This document shows positions 25,595 to 35,420 of a stretch of 64,000 nt of DNA, piece after piece. Below the pieces are notes generated by a model. That model was given only the letters and a program-made list of their open reading frames with translations, had not been told where the DNA came from and did not search any database. The stretch is from positions 28,068 through 92,067 of the forward strand of contig CANJVX010000007.1 of NCBI GenBank assembly GCA_947478405.1, in the 5' to 3' direction. Made by a program: the position numbers and the translations under genes. How positions within the stretch are numbered: position 1 is the first letter of the stretch; each line of letters starts with the position of its first letter. The DNA comes from Beijerinckiaceae bacterium (GTDB lineage Bacteria; Pseudomonadota; Alphaproteobacteria; Rhizobiales; Beijerinckiaceae).

Positions 25595-25932
25595 AGAAAG
25601 GGCTCGACCTTCTCAGCAGGGCGGCAGACGGCAGCCTTTTTGCCCTTCACGACAATCGGGCGCTCCATCAGGATCGGATGGGCGAGGATGGCGTCGAGGA
25701 TCTGGGCGTCGCTCATCTTGGCTTCCTCGAGACCCAGAGTTTCCAGCGTCGTGCCCTTGGTCCGCAGGATCTGGCGGGGTGAGAGGCCCAGCATCGCCAG
25801 AAGGCCCGTCAGCTGCGACCGGTCCGGCGGGGTTTTCAGATATTCGACAATCTCCGGCTCAATCCCGGCATCCTTGATCATGCCCAGAACAGTGCGCGAG
25901 GTGCCGCAGGCGGGATTATGGTAAATGCGCAT
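25591..25932 (-). CDS. arsC: ArsC-family glutaredoxin-dependent arsenate reductase
   Basis: A 113-residue thioredoxin-fold protein. YHNPACGTSRTVL (residues 4-16) holds catalytic Cys9 followed by the conserved GTSR. Also present are EYLKTPP, LGLSPRQILRTKGT and HPILMERPIVV, which carries the arginine near the active site. It would reduce arsenate to arsenite with glutaredoxin. No arsB/acr3 or arsR gene is near, so it may be an ArsC-like protein of the Spx/YffB group with another role, but the CGTSR and RPIVV motifs favour ArsC. Confidence 0.85.
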   Translation of the reverse strand: MRIYHNPACGTSRTVLGMIKDAGIEPEIVEYLKTPPDRSQLTGLLAMLGLSPRQILRTKGTTLETLGLEEAKMSDAQILDAILAHPILMERPIVVKGKKAAVCRPAEKVEPFL

Positions 25933-26084
25933 GAAACCTCACGATTTTATAGTCATGATAGGCAGTTGGCGCCATTCTGTGCCCGGTAAGTGGCCGGGTC
26001 GATGACGATGGGGAAGAAGGCCGTGCTTGACACCCGCGCCCCTCTCACGCCTCTTCGCGCAAACGCATCTTCGAGGCAAGGTCG

Positions 26085-27443
26085 ATGGGACGCAAATTTT
26101 TCGGCACGGATGGTATTCGCGGCAAGGCCAATGGCCTGATCACGCCCGAACTCGCCATGAAAGTGGGCCAGGCCACGGGCTTGGCTTTCGTGCGCGGCAA
26201 TCATCGCCACCGTGTCGTCATCGGCAAGGATACGCGGCTGTCGGGCTATATGATCGAATATGCGCTGGTGAGCGGCTTTACCTCGGTTGGTATGGATGTG
26301 TTGCTGCTGGGTCCGGTGCCCACGCCCGCCGTCGCCATGCTGACGCGCTCCATGCGCGCTGATCTGGGCGTAATGATTTCAGCCTCGCATAATCCCTTCG
26401 CCGACAATGGCATCAAGCTATTCGGGCCCGATGGTTACAAATTGTCGGATGAACTCGAATGCGAGATAGAGACCTTACTTGAGGCCGATCTGGGCCCGCG
26501 TCTGGCTGCCTCGCGCGATCTGGGTCGCGCCAAGCGCGTGGATGATGTGCGCGCCCGCTATGTCGAATTCGCCAAGCGCACGTTGCCGCGCAACCTGTCG
26601 CTGGAAGGCTTACGCATTGTGATCGATTGCGCCAATGGCGCTGGTTATAAAGCCGCGCCCGAAGCCTTGTGGGAATTGGGCGCCGAGGTTTTTGCCATTG
26701 GTGTCGAGCCCGATGGCTTCAATATCAACCATGAGGTGGGCTCGACCGCGCCCGCACGGCTGATTGAAAAAGTCCTCGAAGTGCGGGCCGATATTGGCAT
26801 TGCGCTCGATGGCGATGCGGATCGCGTGCTTGTCGTGGACGAGCGCGGCCAGCTTGTGGATGGCGATCAGCTGATGTCAGTGATTGCTGAAAGCTGGCAC
26901 CAAGACGGGCTTTTGTCGAAGCCCGGCATTGTTGCCACCATCATGTCCAACCTCGGCCTTGAGCGTCATCTTGAAGGGCTGGGCCTTTCACTCATCCGCA
27001 CGGCGGTGGGTGATCGCTATGTGCTCGAGCGCATGCGTGAGGATGGCTATAATGTTGGCGGCGAACAATCGGGCCACATCATTCTGTCTGACTATGCAAC
27101 GACGGGTGATGGTCTGGTCGCCGCGTTGCAATTGCTGGCGGTGGTGAAGCGGCAGGAGCGGCCGGTGAGCGAAATCTGCCACCGCTTTGATCCCTATCCG
27201 CAGATTCTCAAAAATGTCCGCTTCTCGGGCGGCCGTCCGCTCGACGACGAAAAAGTGAAGGCGGCGATCAAAGCTGCGGAGGCGAGCCTTGGCAAAGAGG
27301 GGCGTCTGGTCATTCGTCCGTCCGGCACCGAGCCTCTGATCCGCGTGATGGGCGAGGCCAATGATCACGACAAGGTCGAAAAGGCTGTCGACATGGTCTG
27401 CGATGCCCTGAAGCGGGTGACAGCGGCCGCTGCGGCGGAGTAA
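26085..27443 (+). CDS. glmM: Phosphoglucosamine mutase
   Basis: A 452-residue enzyme interconverting glucosamine-6-P and glucosamine-1-P for UDP-GlcNAc synthesis. [12 protein letters not shown] (5-16), the phosphoserine loop [15 protein letters not shown] with Ser101, the metal loop DGDADR (about 243-248), the sugar-binding GGEQSGHII and the phosphate-binding [12 protein letters not shown] are all present. The ATG at 26085 follows GAGGCAAGG. Often found after ftsH in proteobacteria, but here it is placed between arsC and serC. serC follows 69 nt downstream. Confidence 0.96.
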   Translation: MGRKFFGTDGIRGKANGLITPELAMKVGQATGLAFVRGNHRHRVVIGKDTRLSGYMIEYALVSGFTSVGMDVLLLGPVPTPAVAMLTRSMRADLGVMISASHNPFADNGIKLFGPDGYKLSDELECEIETLLEADLGPRLAASRDLGRAKRVDDVRARYVEFAKRTLPRNLSLEGLRIVIDCANGAGYKAAPEALWELGAEVFAIGVEPDGFNINHEVGSTAPARLIEKVLEVRADIGIALDGDADRVLVVDERGQLVDGDQLMSVIAESWHQDGLLSKPGIVATIMSNLGLERHLEGLGLSLIRTAVGDRYVLERMREDGYNVGGEQSGHIILSDYATTGDGLVAALQLLAVVKRQERPVSEICHRFDPYPQILKNVRFSGGRPLDDEKVKAAIKAAEASLGKEGRLVIRPSGTEPLIRVMGEANDHDKVEKAVDMVCDALKRVTAAAAAE

Positions 27444-27512
27444 GCCGTACTCTACTTGACCTTGCTTTTTCGCGCGCCTAGCACGGGCCGCATTGTTTTT
27501 GGGATGAGGGAT

Positions 27513-28676
27513 ATGGCAGCGCTCGAAAAGCCGTCTGTGCGGACGGCCAATCCGAACTTCTCTTCCGGCCCCTGCGCCAAGCGTCCCGGCTGGACGCCGA
27601 TGGCGCTCACGGGCGTGCCCGCGGGTCGCTCGCATCGCGCGCCTGTTGGCAAGGTGAAGCTGAAAGAAGCCATCGATCTGACGCGCGAGATTCTGGGCGT
27701 TCCGGACGATTACCGCATCGGCATTGTGCCGGCCTCCGATACGGGCGCGGTGGAAATGGCCATGTGGTCGCTGTTGGGCGCGCGCGGCGTTGATATGGTT
27801 GCCTGGGAAAGTTTTGGCGAGACCTGGGTTGCTGACGTTTTGAAGCAACTCAAGATCAAGGACACACGCGTCATCAACGCGCCCTATGGTGACTTGCCCG
27901 ATTTATCCAAGATTGATTTTGACCGCGATGTCGTCTTCACGTGGAATGGCACGACGTCTGGCGTGCGCGTGCCCAACGGGGATTTCATTCCCGCTGACCG
28001 CAAAGGTCTGACCCTTTGCGATGCCACCTCGGCCGCTTTCGCCCAGCGCCTCGATTGGCCCAAGCTCGATGTCGTGACTTTCTCTTGGCAAAAAGTGCTC
28101 GGTGGTGAGGGTGCCCATGGCATGCTGATCTTGTCGCCGCGCGCGGTTGAGCGGTTGGAAAGCTATGAGCCGTCTTGGCCCATGCCGAAGATTTTCCGCC
28201 TCACCAATGGCGGCAAGATCATTGAGGGCATTTTTGTTGGCGATACGATCAATACGCCGTCCATGCTCTGCAATGAGGATTATCTCGACGCTTTGAAATG
28301 GTCGAAATCAATTGGCGGTTTGGAAGGATTGATTGGCCGCGCTGATGCCAATCTGAAAGCTGTTGCCGATTGGGTGGCAAAAACGGACTGGGTGGATTTT
28401 CTCGCCCGCGTGCCCGAAACCCGCTCCAACACGAGCGTGTGCTTGCGCATTGTGGATCCCGCTGTGACGGCTTTGCCGGAAGATAAGCAAGCAGCGGTGG
28501 CCAAGAAGATCGCGGCACTGCTCGACAAAGAAGGCATTGCCTACGACATCGATTCCTATCGTGATGCGCCCTCAGGTCTGCGCATTTGGTGTGGGGCAAC
28601 CGTCGAGACGAGCGACGTCAAAGCGCTCACAGGCTGGCTCGATTGGGCTTTTGCAGTGGCGAAGAGTGAGATTTAA
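27513..28676 (+). CDS. serC: Phosphoserine aminotransferase
   Basis: A 387-residue PLP enzyme of the alphaproteobacterial SerC type (TIGR01365), making phosphoserine from 3-phosphohydroxypyruvate. It opens with [29 protein letters not shown] carries the PLP lysine. [11 protein letters not shown] and [13 protein letters not shown] are further family features. The frame is open from 27456; I favour the ATG at 27513 (27504 possible). Hyphomicrobiales genomes usually have a long serA next to serC, but here a DMT transporter follows and a different serA lies at 46.6 kb. The short upstream interval could hold the alphaproteobacterial serC RNA motif, which I cannot confirm by eye. Confidence 0.93.
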   Translation: MAALEKPSVRTANPNFSSGPCAKRPGWTPMALTGVPAGRSHRAPVGKVKLKEAIDLTREILGVPDDYRIGIVPASDTGAVEMAMWSLLGARGVDMVAWESFGETWVADVLKQLKIKDTRVINAPYGDLPDLSKIDFDRDVVFTWNGTTSGVRVPNGDFIPADRKGLTLCDATSAAFAQRLDWPKLDVVTFSWQKVLGGEGAHGMLILSPRAVERLESYEPSWPMPKIFRLTNGGKIIEGIFVGDTINTPSMLCNEDYLDALKWSKSIGGLEGLIGRADANLKAVADWVAKTDWVDFLARVPETRSNTSVCLRIVDPAVTALPEDKQAAVAKKIAALLDKEGIAYDIDSYRDAPSGLRIWCGATVETSDVKALTGWLDWAFAVAKSEI

Positions 28677-28681
28677 CACGT

Positions 28682-28714
28682 CCGTCATTGCGTCGTTTTC
28701 GCTCGCAATGACGG
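28682..28714. repeat. REP-like CGTCATTGCG repeat, copy A
   Basis: Perfect 11-bp arms CCGTCATTGCG / CGCAATGACGG between the convergent serC and DMT transporter ends; minimal form of the family found at 38431, 39614, 43242, 44904 and 45006. Confidence 0.8.
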
Positions 28715-28724
28715 CTTTAGCTCG

Positions 28725-29639
28725 TCACTTCTTCACGCCGAAAAACTCTGCCAGCGCGACGCCGCCCAGTGACAATGCGAGTCCGGCTGCGTGATAGGGC
28801 GCAAAGGGTTCGCCAAGCAAGGTGACGGCCATGATTGCGCCCAGCGTCGGTACGAGGTTGTAGAAAAGGCTCGCGCGTCCCGGGCCAATGGCCGCCACAC
28901 CGCGAATGAAGAAGATCTGCGCCAGAAGCGAGGGAAAGACCACAATATAGCTGATCACCACCCAGCCGCGCAGGGTTGGCCATTGCGCGGCATGATCGGC
29001 CATTTCCCAAGCAAGCAGTGGCAGCGATGCAATCGTTGAGACGATGGAAAGGGCTGTGAAAAACGCAAAGGCCGAAATGGCAGGCCGACTGCGCAAGGCC
29101 ACCGTATAGCCCGCATAAAAAATCGAGGCGACGAGCATGGCCAGATCGCCGACATTGAGATCCATGCCGAAAAGATGCAGCGGCTCGCCGTGGGTTGCCA
29201 CTGTTGCCACGCCCAGCATGGTCATCACCAAACCGATGCCGCGCACAATGCCAATCGGCGTGCCGTAGAAAATGCGCGCACCTGCGAAAATGAAAGCTGG
29301 TGCCACGCCTTGCAGGATCGCCAGATGCATCCCGCTCGTATATTGCGCGGCGGTGAAATAGAGCGCCTGATAACCAGTGAAGCCGAAAATCCCCATCAGC
29401 GAGATCATCACCCAATTCTTGCGGATGAGCGGCCATTCGGTGATGAGGGGTTTCCACGCGAAGGTCAGCATGACCAGCGTCACTGTGCCCCAGCGAATCG
29501 TCACCAGCACCATGGGCGACAATTCCCCGACCGCATTGCGTGATGCCACCACATTGCCCGCCCAGAACAGGGCCGTCAGCATGAGCATGATCCAGGCGCT
29601 GACGGGCGCGCGACTTGTTTCGGCTGTCTGCTTGTCCAC
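28725..29639 (-). CDS. DMT-superfamily (EamA) transporter
   Basis: A 304-residue inner-membrane protein with about ten hydrophobic helices arranged as two EamA repeats (about 10-140 and 155-300). Characteristic segments are ALFWAGNVVASRNAVGELSP, FTGYQALYFTAAQYTSG and, in the second half, GPGRASLFYNLVPTLGAIMAVTLLGE. EamA proteins export amino acids or related metabolites; its position next to serC makes serine-related export conceivable but unproven. I choose the GTG start at 29639, preceded by AAAGGAA; an open frame continues to 29840 without a clear start. A longer antisense-frame ORF over the same region is a shadow. Confidence 0.85.
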   Translation of the reverse strand: MDKQTAETSRAPVSAWIMLMLTALFWAGNVVASRNAVGELSPMVLVTIRWGTVTLVMLTFAWKPLITEWPLIRKNWVMISLMGIFGFTGYQALYFTAAQYTSGMHLAILQGVAPAFIFAGARIFYGTPIGIVRGIGLVMTMLGVATVATHGEPLHLFGMDLNVGDLAMLVASIFYAGYTVALRSRPAISAFAFFTALSIVSTIASLPLLAWEMADHAAQWPTLRGWVVISYIVVFPSLLAQIFFIRGVAAIGPGRASLFYNLVPTLGAIMAVTLLGEPFAPYHAAGLALSLGGVALAEFFGVKK

Positions 29640-29798
29640 GGGCGTTGTTCCTTTTGGCCTCCCGCAGTGCCGGATGGGGGCCTGAGATGCAAGCCCGGGG
29701 GCGCAAAATGGGCATATCTGGCGTGCTTTGCCCACGCCTGTCGTCACGGTTTGCCTTGCTTCGGGGCGTGCTTTTGGGTAATCCATTCCCGCAATGAG

Positions 29799-29826
29799 CC
29801 CCGGCCTTTGTGCCGGGGTTTTGCTT
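29799..29826 (+). promoter_or_regulatory. Terminator-like hairpin in the purA leader
   Basis: CCCCGGC-CTTTGT-GCCGGGG followed by TTTTG lies about 60 nt upstream of the purA ATG. No plus-strand gene precedes it closely, so it may be an attenuator or the end of an unrecognised transcript. Confidence 0.45.
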
Positions 29827-29884
29827 GTGGGCGGCCTCAAATCCGCGCGGCGCGAGACGCGTCATCTCAAAGAGCGAAATCATT

Positions 29885-31180
29885 ATGGCGAATGTGGTTG
29901 TCGTCGGCGCCCAATGGGGCGATGAAGGTAAAGGCAAGATCGTCGACTGGATGTCGATCGAGGCCGATGTGGTTGTCCGTTTTCAGGGCGGCCATAATGC
30001 AGGCCACACGCTTGTCATCGACGGCAAGGTCTACAAGCTCTCGCTTTTGCCTTCAGGCATTGTGCGTCCCGGCAAAGTGTCGGTGATCGGCAATGGTGTC
30101 GTTGTCGATCCTTACCACCTCATCAAAGAAATCGGCATTCTGCGCGGGCAGGGCGTTGAGGTTTCGCCGGAGAATTTGAAGCTCGCTGAAAATGCGCCGC
30201 TCATTCTCTCGCTGCATCGCGAGCTCGACGCGCATCGTGAATCTGCTGCGACTGGCGGCACCAAGATCGGCACGACGATGCGCGGCATTGGCCCGGCCTA
30301 TGAAGACAAGGTCGGTCGTCGCTCCATTCGCGTGATGGATCTTGCCGAGCCCGATACGCTCGACGACAAGATTGCCCGCCTTCTGGCGCACCATAATCCA
30401 CTGCGCCGCGGGCTCGGATTGCCGGAAATCACTGCCAAACAGGTGCGCGATGAACTTCTCGCAGTCGCGCCCGAAGTGCTCCCCTACATGGACGCAACCT
30501 GGGATCTGCTCGATTCCATGCGCCGCCAGGGCAAGCGTATTCTTTTCGAGGGTGCGCAAGGCGCGCTGCTTGATGTCGATCACGGAACCTATCCTTTCGT
30601 GACCTCCTCCAACACGACAGCTGCCAATGCGGCCACGGGCTCTGGCATGGGTCCGCGCGCGATCGGCTATGTGCTGGGGATTGCCAAAGCCTATACAACG
30701 CGTGTCGGCGGTGGTCCGTTCCCCACCGAACTCACCGACGAAATCGGCCAGACGATTGGCGAGCGTGGGCGTGAATTTGGGACGGTCACGGGCCGTGCAC
30801 GTCGCTGTGGCTGGTTCGATGCTGTGCTAGTACGCCAGACGGTGAAGACCTCTGGCATTGATGGCATTGCGCTCACCAAGCTTGATATTCTTGACGGCTT
30901 CAAAGAGATCAAAGTGGCGGTCCGTTACCTGCTCGACGGGCAGGAGATTGACCGGCTTCCGGCGAGCCAGGCAGCTCAGGCCCGCGTCGTTCCGATCTAT
31001 GAGACAATTGAAGGCTGGCAAGGCACGACGGCGGGAGCCCGCTCTTGGGCTGATCTTCCGGCGCAAGCGATCAAATATGTGCGCCGTATCGAGGAGCTGA
31101 TCGGGGCACCTGTGGCCTTGCTTTCCACCAGTCCCGAGCGCGATGATACAATTCTTGTGCACAATCCTTTCCAGGATTGA
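29885..31180 (+). CDS. purA: Adenylosuccinate synthetase
   Basis: A 431-residue GTP-dependent enzyme that joins IMP and aspartate on the way to [22 protein letters not shown] (about 3-21), GGHNAGHT (about 38-45), the IMP-site region [14 protein letters not shown], and [13 protein letters not shown] are intact. The start is placed at 29885, where homology begins ([15 protein letters not shown]); the open frame upstream to 29810 spans the leader. It is followed 44 nt later by the MAEYYPL protein gene. Confidence 0.96.
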   Translation: MANVVVVGAQWGDEGKGKIVDWMSIEADVVVRFQGGHNAGHTLVIDGKVYKLSLLPSGIVRPGKVSVIGNGVVVDPYHLIKEIGILRGQGVEVSPENLKLAENAPLILSLHRELDAHRESAATGGTKIGTTMRGIGPAYEDKVGRRSIRVMDLAEPDTLDDKIARLLAHHNPLRRGLGLPEITAKQVRDELLAVAPEVLPYMDATWDLLDSMRRQGKRILFEGAQGALLDVDHGTYPFVTSSNTTAANAATGSGMGPRAIGYVLGIAKAYTTRVGGGPFPTELTDEIGQTIGERGREFGTVTGRARRCGWFDAVLVRQTVKTSGIDGIALTKLDILDGFKEIKVAVRYLLDGQEIDRLPASQAAQARVVPIYETIEGWQGTTAGARSWADLPAQAIKYVRRIEELIGAPVALLSTSPERDDTILVHNPFQD

Positions 31181-31224
31181 GTGTTTGTCGGTGAGTGAGG
31201 AGTACAGAGTGGGCGAAGAGTGCA

Positions 31225-32952
31225 ATGGCTGAGTATTATCCGTTGCTTGCGAGGGCCGTTGCGGCCCTGCCGAATTCCAGCCCGGATTCGCGTCGCTCGA
31301 TCTATGACCGCGCCCGCGCAGCGCTGATTGCGCAATTGCGCGCTGTCCAACCCCCTATTGCCGAAGACGATATCCAGCGCGAAAGCCGCATGCTGGATGA
31401 GGCTATTGCCCAGCTTGAAGCAGAGGCCGATGCTGCAGCCAAGGCGCCCGCGCCAGCCGTTGAAGCGTCCTCCAGCCCGCCTGCGCCCTCTCGGGCCCCC
31501 GATGTGCGGCCGGACAGCAAGATAGGTGGAGGGCTGGCACCCGAGAGCCGCAAACTGGCCGAGCCATTGGTGAAGCGCCCCGAAGCTGGATCAAACATTC
31601 CTGCGCGCCTGGCCGCGGCCGCCCGCCCCCTCTCAGGTTCAGGGGGCTTGCCACCGCGCCCCTCCGCCGAAAAGAGCTTGGGCGCCCTCGAGGCAGCCCG
31701 CCAGCGACTGGCCAATCTTGCCCGTTCGGCCTCCTCGCGCCCGGCGACGCCCGTGACGTTGCCCAAGCCGCCCACTCTGCCGCCCGCTCTGGAGCATGGG
31801 AAGCCAGCTGTTGCTTTCACGCTTCCAACCCCCGGCGAGCGCCCGCTGTCCGCGCAGCGGCCCGCGCCTGAGCCAGTCGAACAGCTTGATCCGCTGGCAT
31901 CACCCGCTGAGCCTCATGCTGAGACCGTCGAGGCGCCAACCATTGTGACAGGTGCCGAGCCGCAAGCATCGGACATGGCTGCACCTGAGCCGATCTTGCG
32001 CAAATATGGGCCTCGGGCTGAAGCCGCCGCGGTTGCCGATCAGGCGGCGACGGTGACGCCCGCAGGACGCGCTGATGATGAGGACGGCAATCGAGGCCCT
32101 TCCCATCCTGCGGCCCCGCTGCCGGCGTCCGAGAAAACACGCAATCTTCGCCCGTTGCTGATTGGGGGGCCTGTTTTGATGATTGTGGCGGCCATTGCCT
32201 ATCTGGGCTGGAAGAACCGCGACAATCCCGACGAGATCGCCAAGCTGCGGCCCGCCCCCGGTGTGGAGGCGCCAGCGGACGCTGCGCAGGGCGACAAGAT
32301 CGTCGAGCGCATTGGTGGCGGTGCCAAACAGATTGTTCGTCCTTCTGCATCGCAGACCCAGCTGGGTCAGGCCCCGCAGGTGCTGCCGCAATCAGGCACG
32401 CAGGCCGTGCCCGTGGCCCAGCGCGCAGCATTGCTTCTCGATGCACCCGACGATCCCCAGCGCGTGAAAACATTCGTGGGCAATGTAGTCTGGCGTCTCG
32501 ATAATGTAAGTCGTGGTCCTGGACAGCCGCTGGCTGTAGGCGTGCGTGCAGAAATCGATCTTCCGGATGCAAAATTAAAAGCCGTCATGCTCTTCCAGAA
32601 AAACACGGATGAAACCCTGCCGGCATCCCACACGATTGAATTACGATTCACGCCCGCCGACGGCAGTGTGGTGCCCGGGATTGCGCAAATTCAGACACCG
32701 CAATTGCGCAGCGAAGATACGCCTTCGGGTGATCCTCTGGCAGGTGTCCCGACGCCTATCCTGCGCAATTTCTTTCTGGTGGGTTTGGCACGTGGCGGGC
32801 CTGCGGAGACGCGCAACATCGAGCTGATCCGCAATCGCGGCTGGTTCGACGTGCCGATGCTTTTGACAGATCAGCGCATTGCCAAGATCACCTTCGAAAA
32901 GGGGTCGGCGGGCGAGCGCATCATCAAGGAAGCGTTTGACGCCTGGAAGTGA
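31225..32952 (+). CDS. Conserved Hyphomicrobiales membrane protein, function unknown
   Basis: A 575-residue protein in three parts. Residues 1-75 (MAEYYPLLARAVAALPNSS..., ending in an acidic helix) are a well-conserved helical domain. Residues about 75-305 are low-complexity and Pro/Ala-rich. A single membrane helix follows at about 308-326 (LLIGGPVLMIVAAIAYLGW), and then a C-terminal domain of about 420-575 that is probably extracytoplasmic (VKTFVGNVVWRLD..., ending IIKEAFDAWK). I know this type only as a conserved hypothetical beside purA and rpoH in Hyphomicrobiales. No catalytic motif is evident. It converges on rpoH. Confidence 0.75.
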   Translation: MAEYYPLLARAVAALPNSSPDSRRSIYDRARAALIAQLRAVQPPIAEDDIQRESRMLDEAIAQLEAEADAAAKAPAPAVEASSSPPAPSRAPDVRPDSKIGGGLAPESRKLAEPLVKRPEAGSNIPARLAAAARPLSGSGGLPPRPSAEKSLGALEAARQRLANLARSASSRPATPVTLPKPPTLPPALEHGKPAVAFTLPTPGERPLSAQRPAPEPVEQLDPLASPAEPHAETVEAPTIVTGAEPQASDMAAPEPILRKYGPRAEAAAVADQAATVTPAGRADDEDGNRGPSHPAAPLPASEKTRNLRPLLIGGPVLMIVAAIAYLGWKNRDNPDEIAKLRPAPGVEAPADAAQGDKIVERIGGGAKQIVRPSASQTQLGQAPQVLPQSGTQAVPVAQRAALLLDAPDDPQRVKTFVGNVVWRLDNVSRGPGQPLAVGVRAEIDLPDAKLKAVMLFQKNTDETLPASHTIELRFTPADGSVVPGIAQIQTPQLRSEDTPSGDPLAGVPTPILRNFFLVGLARGGPAETRNIELIRNRGWFDVPMLLTDQRIAKITFEKGSAGERIIKEAFDAWK

Positions 32953-33039
32953 CGATCTGAAGGCCCGACGCGGCAATCCGGATGTCGCACGTGATGCTTT
33001 CGGGATGGTGCAAGCTGATGCCCGCAATGATGGCGGTTG

Positions 33040-33951
33040 TTAAGGGCGCGCTTCAATCTGCTTGATTGGTGTAGAATTAGATTCCAGTTGAGCAATGCCC
33101 GCTTTGACTGCGGCCTGGACTTTTTCAAATGCCCGCACTTCGATCTGGCGCACGCGTTCGCGCGAAATGCTGAACTCTTCCGAGAGTTGTTCCAGCGTGA
33201 CAGGATCATCTTGCAGACGGCGTGCCTGAAAGATGCGGCGTTCGCGATCATTCAGAACCGACATGGCCGAGCGCAAGGCTGCCATGCGATTGTCGGTCTC
33301 TTCCTGCTCGACAAGGATGTTTTCCTGACTGTTGGATGTATCCACCAGCCAATCCTGCCATTCGCCGCCGCCCTCGCCTTCCGAGCGCAAAGGTGCATTG
33401 AGCGAGGCATCACCCGCCATGCGGCGGTTCATATCCACCACATCCTGTTCGGTGACGCCGAGACGCGTGGCGATATGCTTCACCTGATCGGGACGCAGAT
33501 CACCTTCTTCCAGCGCGGAGATCTGGCTCTTCGCCTTGCGCAGGTTGAAGAAGAGTTTCTTCTGGTTCGCTGTCGTCCCCATTTTCACAAGCGACCACGA
33601 GCGCAGGATATATTCCTGAATGGAGGCGCGGATCCACCACATGGCATAGGTCGCCAGACGGAAGCCCTTCTCGGGCTCGAAGCGCTTCACCGCTTGCATG
33701 AGGCCCACATTGCCTTCGGAAATGACTTCGCCAATCGGCAGGCCGTAGCCGCGATAGCCCATGGCAATTTTGGCAACCAGACGCAGATGCGAGGTAACCA
33801 GTCTGTGCGCGGCATCACGGTCGCCATGTTCGCGCCAGCTGCGCGCCAACATATATTCCTCTTCCGGCGCCAGCATCGGGAAACGCCGAATCTCTGCGAG
33901 ATAGCGGGAGAGCCCACTCTCAGCGGAAATCATCGGAAGCGTCGCAGCCAT
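33040..33951 (-). CDS. rpoH: RNA polymerase sigma-32 factor RpoH
   Basis: A 303-residue heat-shock sigma factor. Region 2 includes HLRLVAKIAMGYRGYGLPIGEVISEGNVGLM and the -10-binding GFRLATYAMWWIRASIQEYILRSWSLVK. The RpoH-specific box QKKLFFNLRKAK follows at about 129-140. Region 4 includes LNDRERRIFQARRLQDDPVTLEQLSEEFSISRERVRQIE. FtsH, its usual regulator by proteolysis, is also in the window. Alphaproteobacteria often have several rpoH copies, and this could be either paralogue. Confidence 0.95.
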   Translation of the reverse strand: MAATLPMISAESGLSRYLAEIRRFPMLAPEEEYMLARSWREHGDRDAAHRLVTSHLRLVAKIAMGYRGYGLPIGEVISEGNVGLMQAVKRFEPEKGFRLATYAMWWIRASIQEYILRSWSLVKMGTTANQKKLFFNLRKAKSQISALEEGDLRPDQVKHIATRLGVTEQDVVDMNRRMAGDASLNAPLRSEGEGGGEWQDWLVDTSNSQENILVEQEETDNRMAALRSAMSVLNDRERRIFQARRLQDDPVTLEQLSEEFSISRERVRQIEVRAFEKVQAAVKAGIAQLESNSTPIKQIEARP

Positions 33952-34229
33952 TCATTCCTCCTTTTCGGGCCCCCGGAAGGGCAGGCCCGGACCGGCCAAC
34001 AGCAAAGATCGCGCGCGGCTCGGTGATCAATATAGTTTTGCTCAACCATGGCTAAAAGGGGGCGGTCGACATGCCCTGAGGTTTTGAGCCATTCGCCTTC
34101 AGATGCCTTCCCCAACCCCGTAGAGCGCAAAATGTTCCTTTAATTCTAATTGGTTAGAGGAAAACATGCAGACCGCCTCCAAGACGTGGCGGGTCTGGAC
34201 GCCTGTATTAATTTTCTTTCACAAAGGCG
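33952..34229. other. Intergenic region upstream of rpoH and downstream of rluD
   Basis: 278 bp without a convincing gene. It must hold the rpoH promoter; reading minus, TTTTAG and TATATT near 34030-34060 are spaced 17 bp and might be -35/-10 elements. Near 34168-34198 an imperfect CAGACC-type hairpin followed on the minus strand by a short T-run may end rluD transcripts. Confidence 0.4.
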
Positions 34230-35357
34230 TCAGGGCGCACAATCTGCCCGCAAAGCCTCGATCAGCGCCGTCAGATCGGCGGGAAGGGGGCTTTCGAACA
34301 TCAGCTCTTCGCCCGTCACCGGATGCTCGAAGCCCAGCCGGGCCGCATGGAGCGCCTGCCGCGAGCCAAGTTTTGCGAGAACCGCCTTGGTGGCCTCTCC
34401 CAGATGGGCGGCCTTGGTTTTGAAGCCCGCTCCATAGACGGCATCTGCCAGCAGGGGATGGCCGATATGGGCCATGTGGACGCGGATCTGGTGCGTGCGT
34501 CCGGTCTCCAGTTCGCAGCCCACCAACGTCACGGCACCGGGGCCGGTGCCAAAAATTTCCTGCGCATCCCAATGGGTGATCGCTTCACGCGCACTCTCAT
34601 GATGGGACACGGCCATTTTCTCGCGATTGTGCGGATGGCGCGCGATGGGTGCGTTGATGTGCCCCGCGCGGCGATCCATCCTGCCCCAGACAAAGGCCCG
34701 ATAGGCGCGCGTCAGCGAGAGTGTCCGGCCGTGATCTGCAAAGAGATTCGACAAGCCCTGATGGGCGGCATCGGTCTTGGCGACGACGAGCAATCCGGAC
34801 GTGTCTTTGTCGATGCGATGCACGATGCCCGGGCGTCGTACGCCACCAATGCCTGACAGGCTGTCGCCGCAATGGGCGATGAGCGCATTCACCAAAGTGC
34901 CCGTTTCATGGCCACTTGCCGGATGCACGACGAGGCCGGCCGGCTTGTTGATGATGATGAGATGCTCGTCTTCGAAGACAACATCGAGTGGAATGTTTTC
35001 AGCCTGCGGTTCAGCGGGAGCAGCCGCGGGAACATCAATTTCGATGATCTGTCCGGCTTTTACTTTGGTGCCGGCATCGCTGATGCTTTTGCCAGCCACG
35101 CGCACTTGGCCTTCTTCGATCAGAGCGCGGATGCGTGTGCGCGAGAGCGCGAGACTTTCTGTTTCGGCGCGCGCAGCCAAAGCGCGGTCGAGCCGCTGGC
35201 CCGCTTCCTCTTCGGTGATCTCATAGGTCAGTGTGCCCTCTTGCGGTGTCGCAAGCGGAGCGGTGGGGAGCTTGGGCTCTTTGGGGCGCAACCGCTCAGC
35301 CCGTTCGGCTTCCGCGGTAATGCCAGCCTGATAGCGGCGTTTGGCGTGCTGGTTCAT
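34230..35357 (-). CDS. rluD: RluA/RluD-family pseudouridine synthase
   Basis: A 375-residue enzyme. An N-terminal S4 RNA-binding domain (about 50-115: AGQRLDRALA..., LSRTRIRALIEEGQVRVAGK) precedes the pseudouridine synthase domain with GIVHRIDKDTSGLLVVAK, where Asp173 is the catalytic residue, and ARHPHNREKMAV and VGCELETGRTHQIRVHMAHIGHPLLAD. This arrangement fits RluD, which modifies 23S rRNA helix 69. Residues 1-45 are a lineage-specific charged extension. I place the start at 35357 (MNQHAKRRYQ); the longer frame to 35921 runs antisense through the flavoprotein gene. Confidence 0.9.
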   Translation of the reverse strand: MNQHAKRRYQAGITAEAERAERLRPKEPKLPTAPLATPQEGTLTYEITEEEAGQRLDRALAARAETESLALSRTRIRALIEEGQVRVAGKSISDAGTKVKAGQIIEIDVPAAAPAEPQAENIPLDVVFEDEHLIIINKPAGLVVHPASGHETGTLVNALIAHCGDSLSGIGGVRRPGIVHRIDKDTSGLLVVAKTDAAHQGLSNLFADHGRTLSLTRAYRAFVWGRMDRRAGHINAPIARHPHNREKMAVSHHESAREAITHWDAQEIFGTGPGAVTLVGCELETGRTHQIRVHMAHIGHPLLADAVYGAGFKTKAAHLGEATKAVLAKLGSRQALHAARLGFEHPVTGEELMFESPLPADLTALIEALRADCAP

Positions 35358-35420
35358 AGGACAAGCCCATAGCACGTCCGGCGGTTTGCAACTAAAGGTC
35401 AGACATCTTTTTTTTGCAGA

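Noticed and set aside
28717..29937. 406-codon minus-strand frame over the DMT transporter
   Set aside because: Overlaps the transporter in another frame on the same strand; no membrane helices or motifs, and the transporter frame has clear EamA features.
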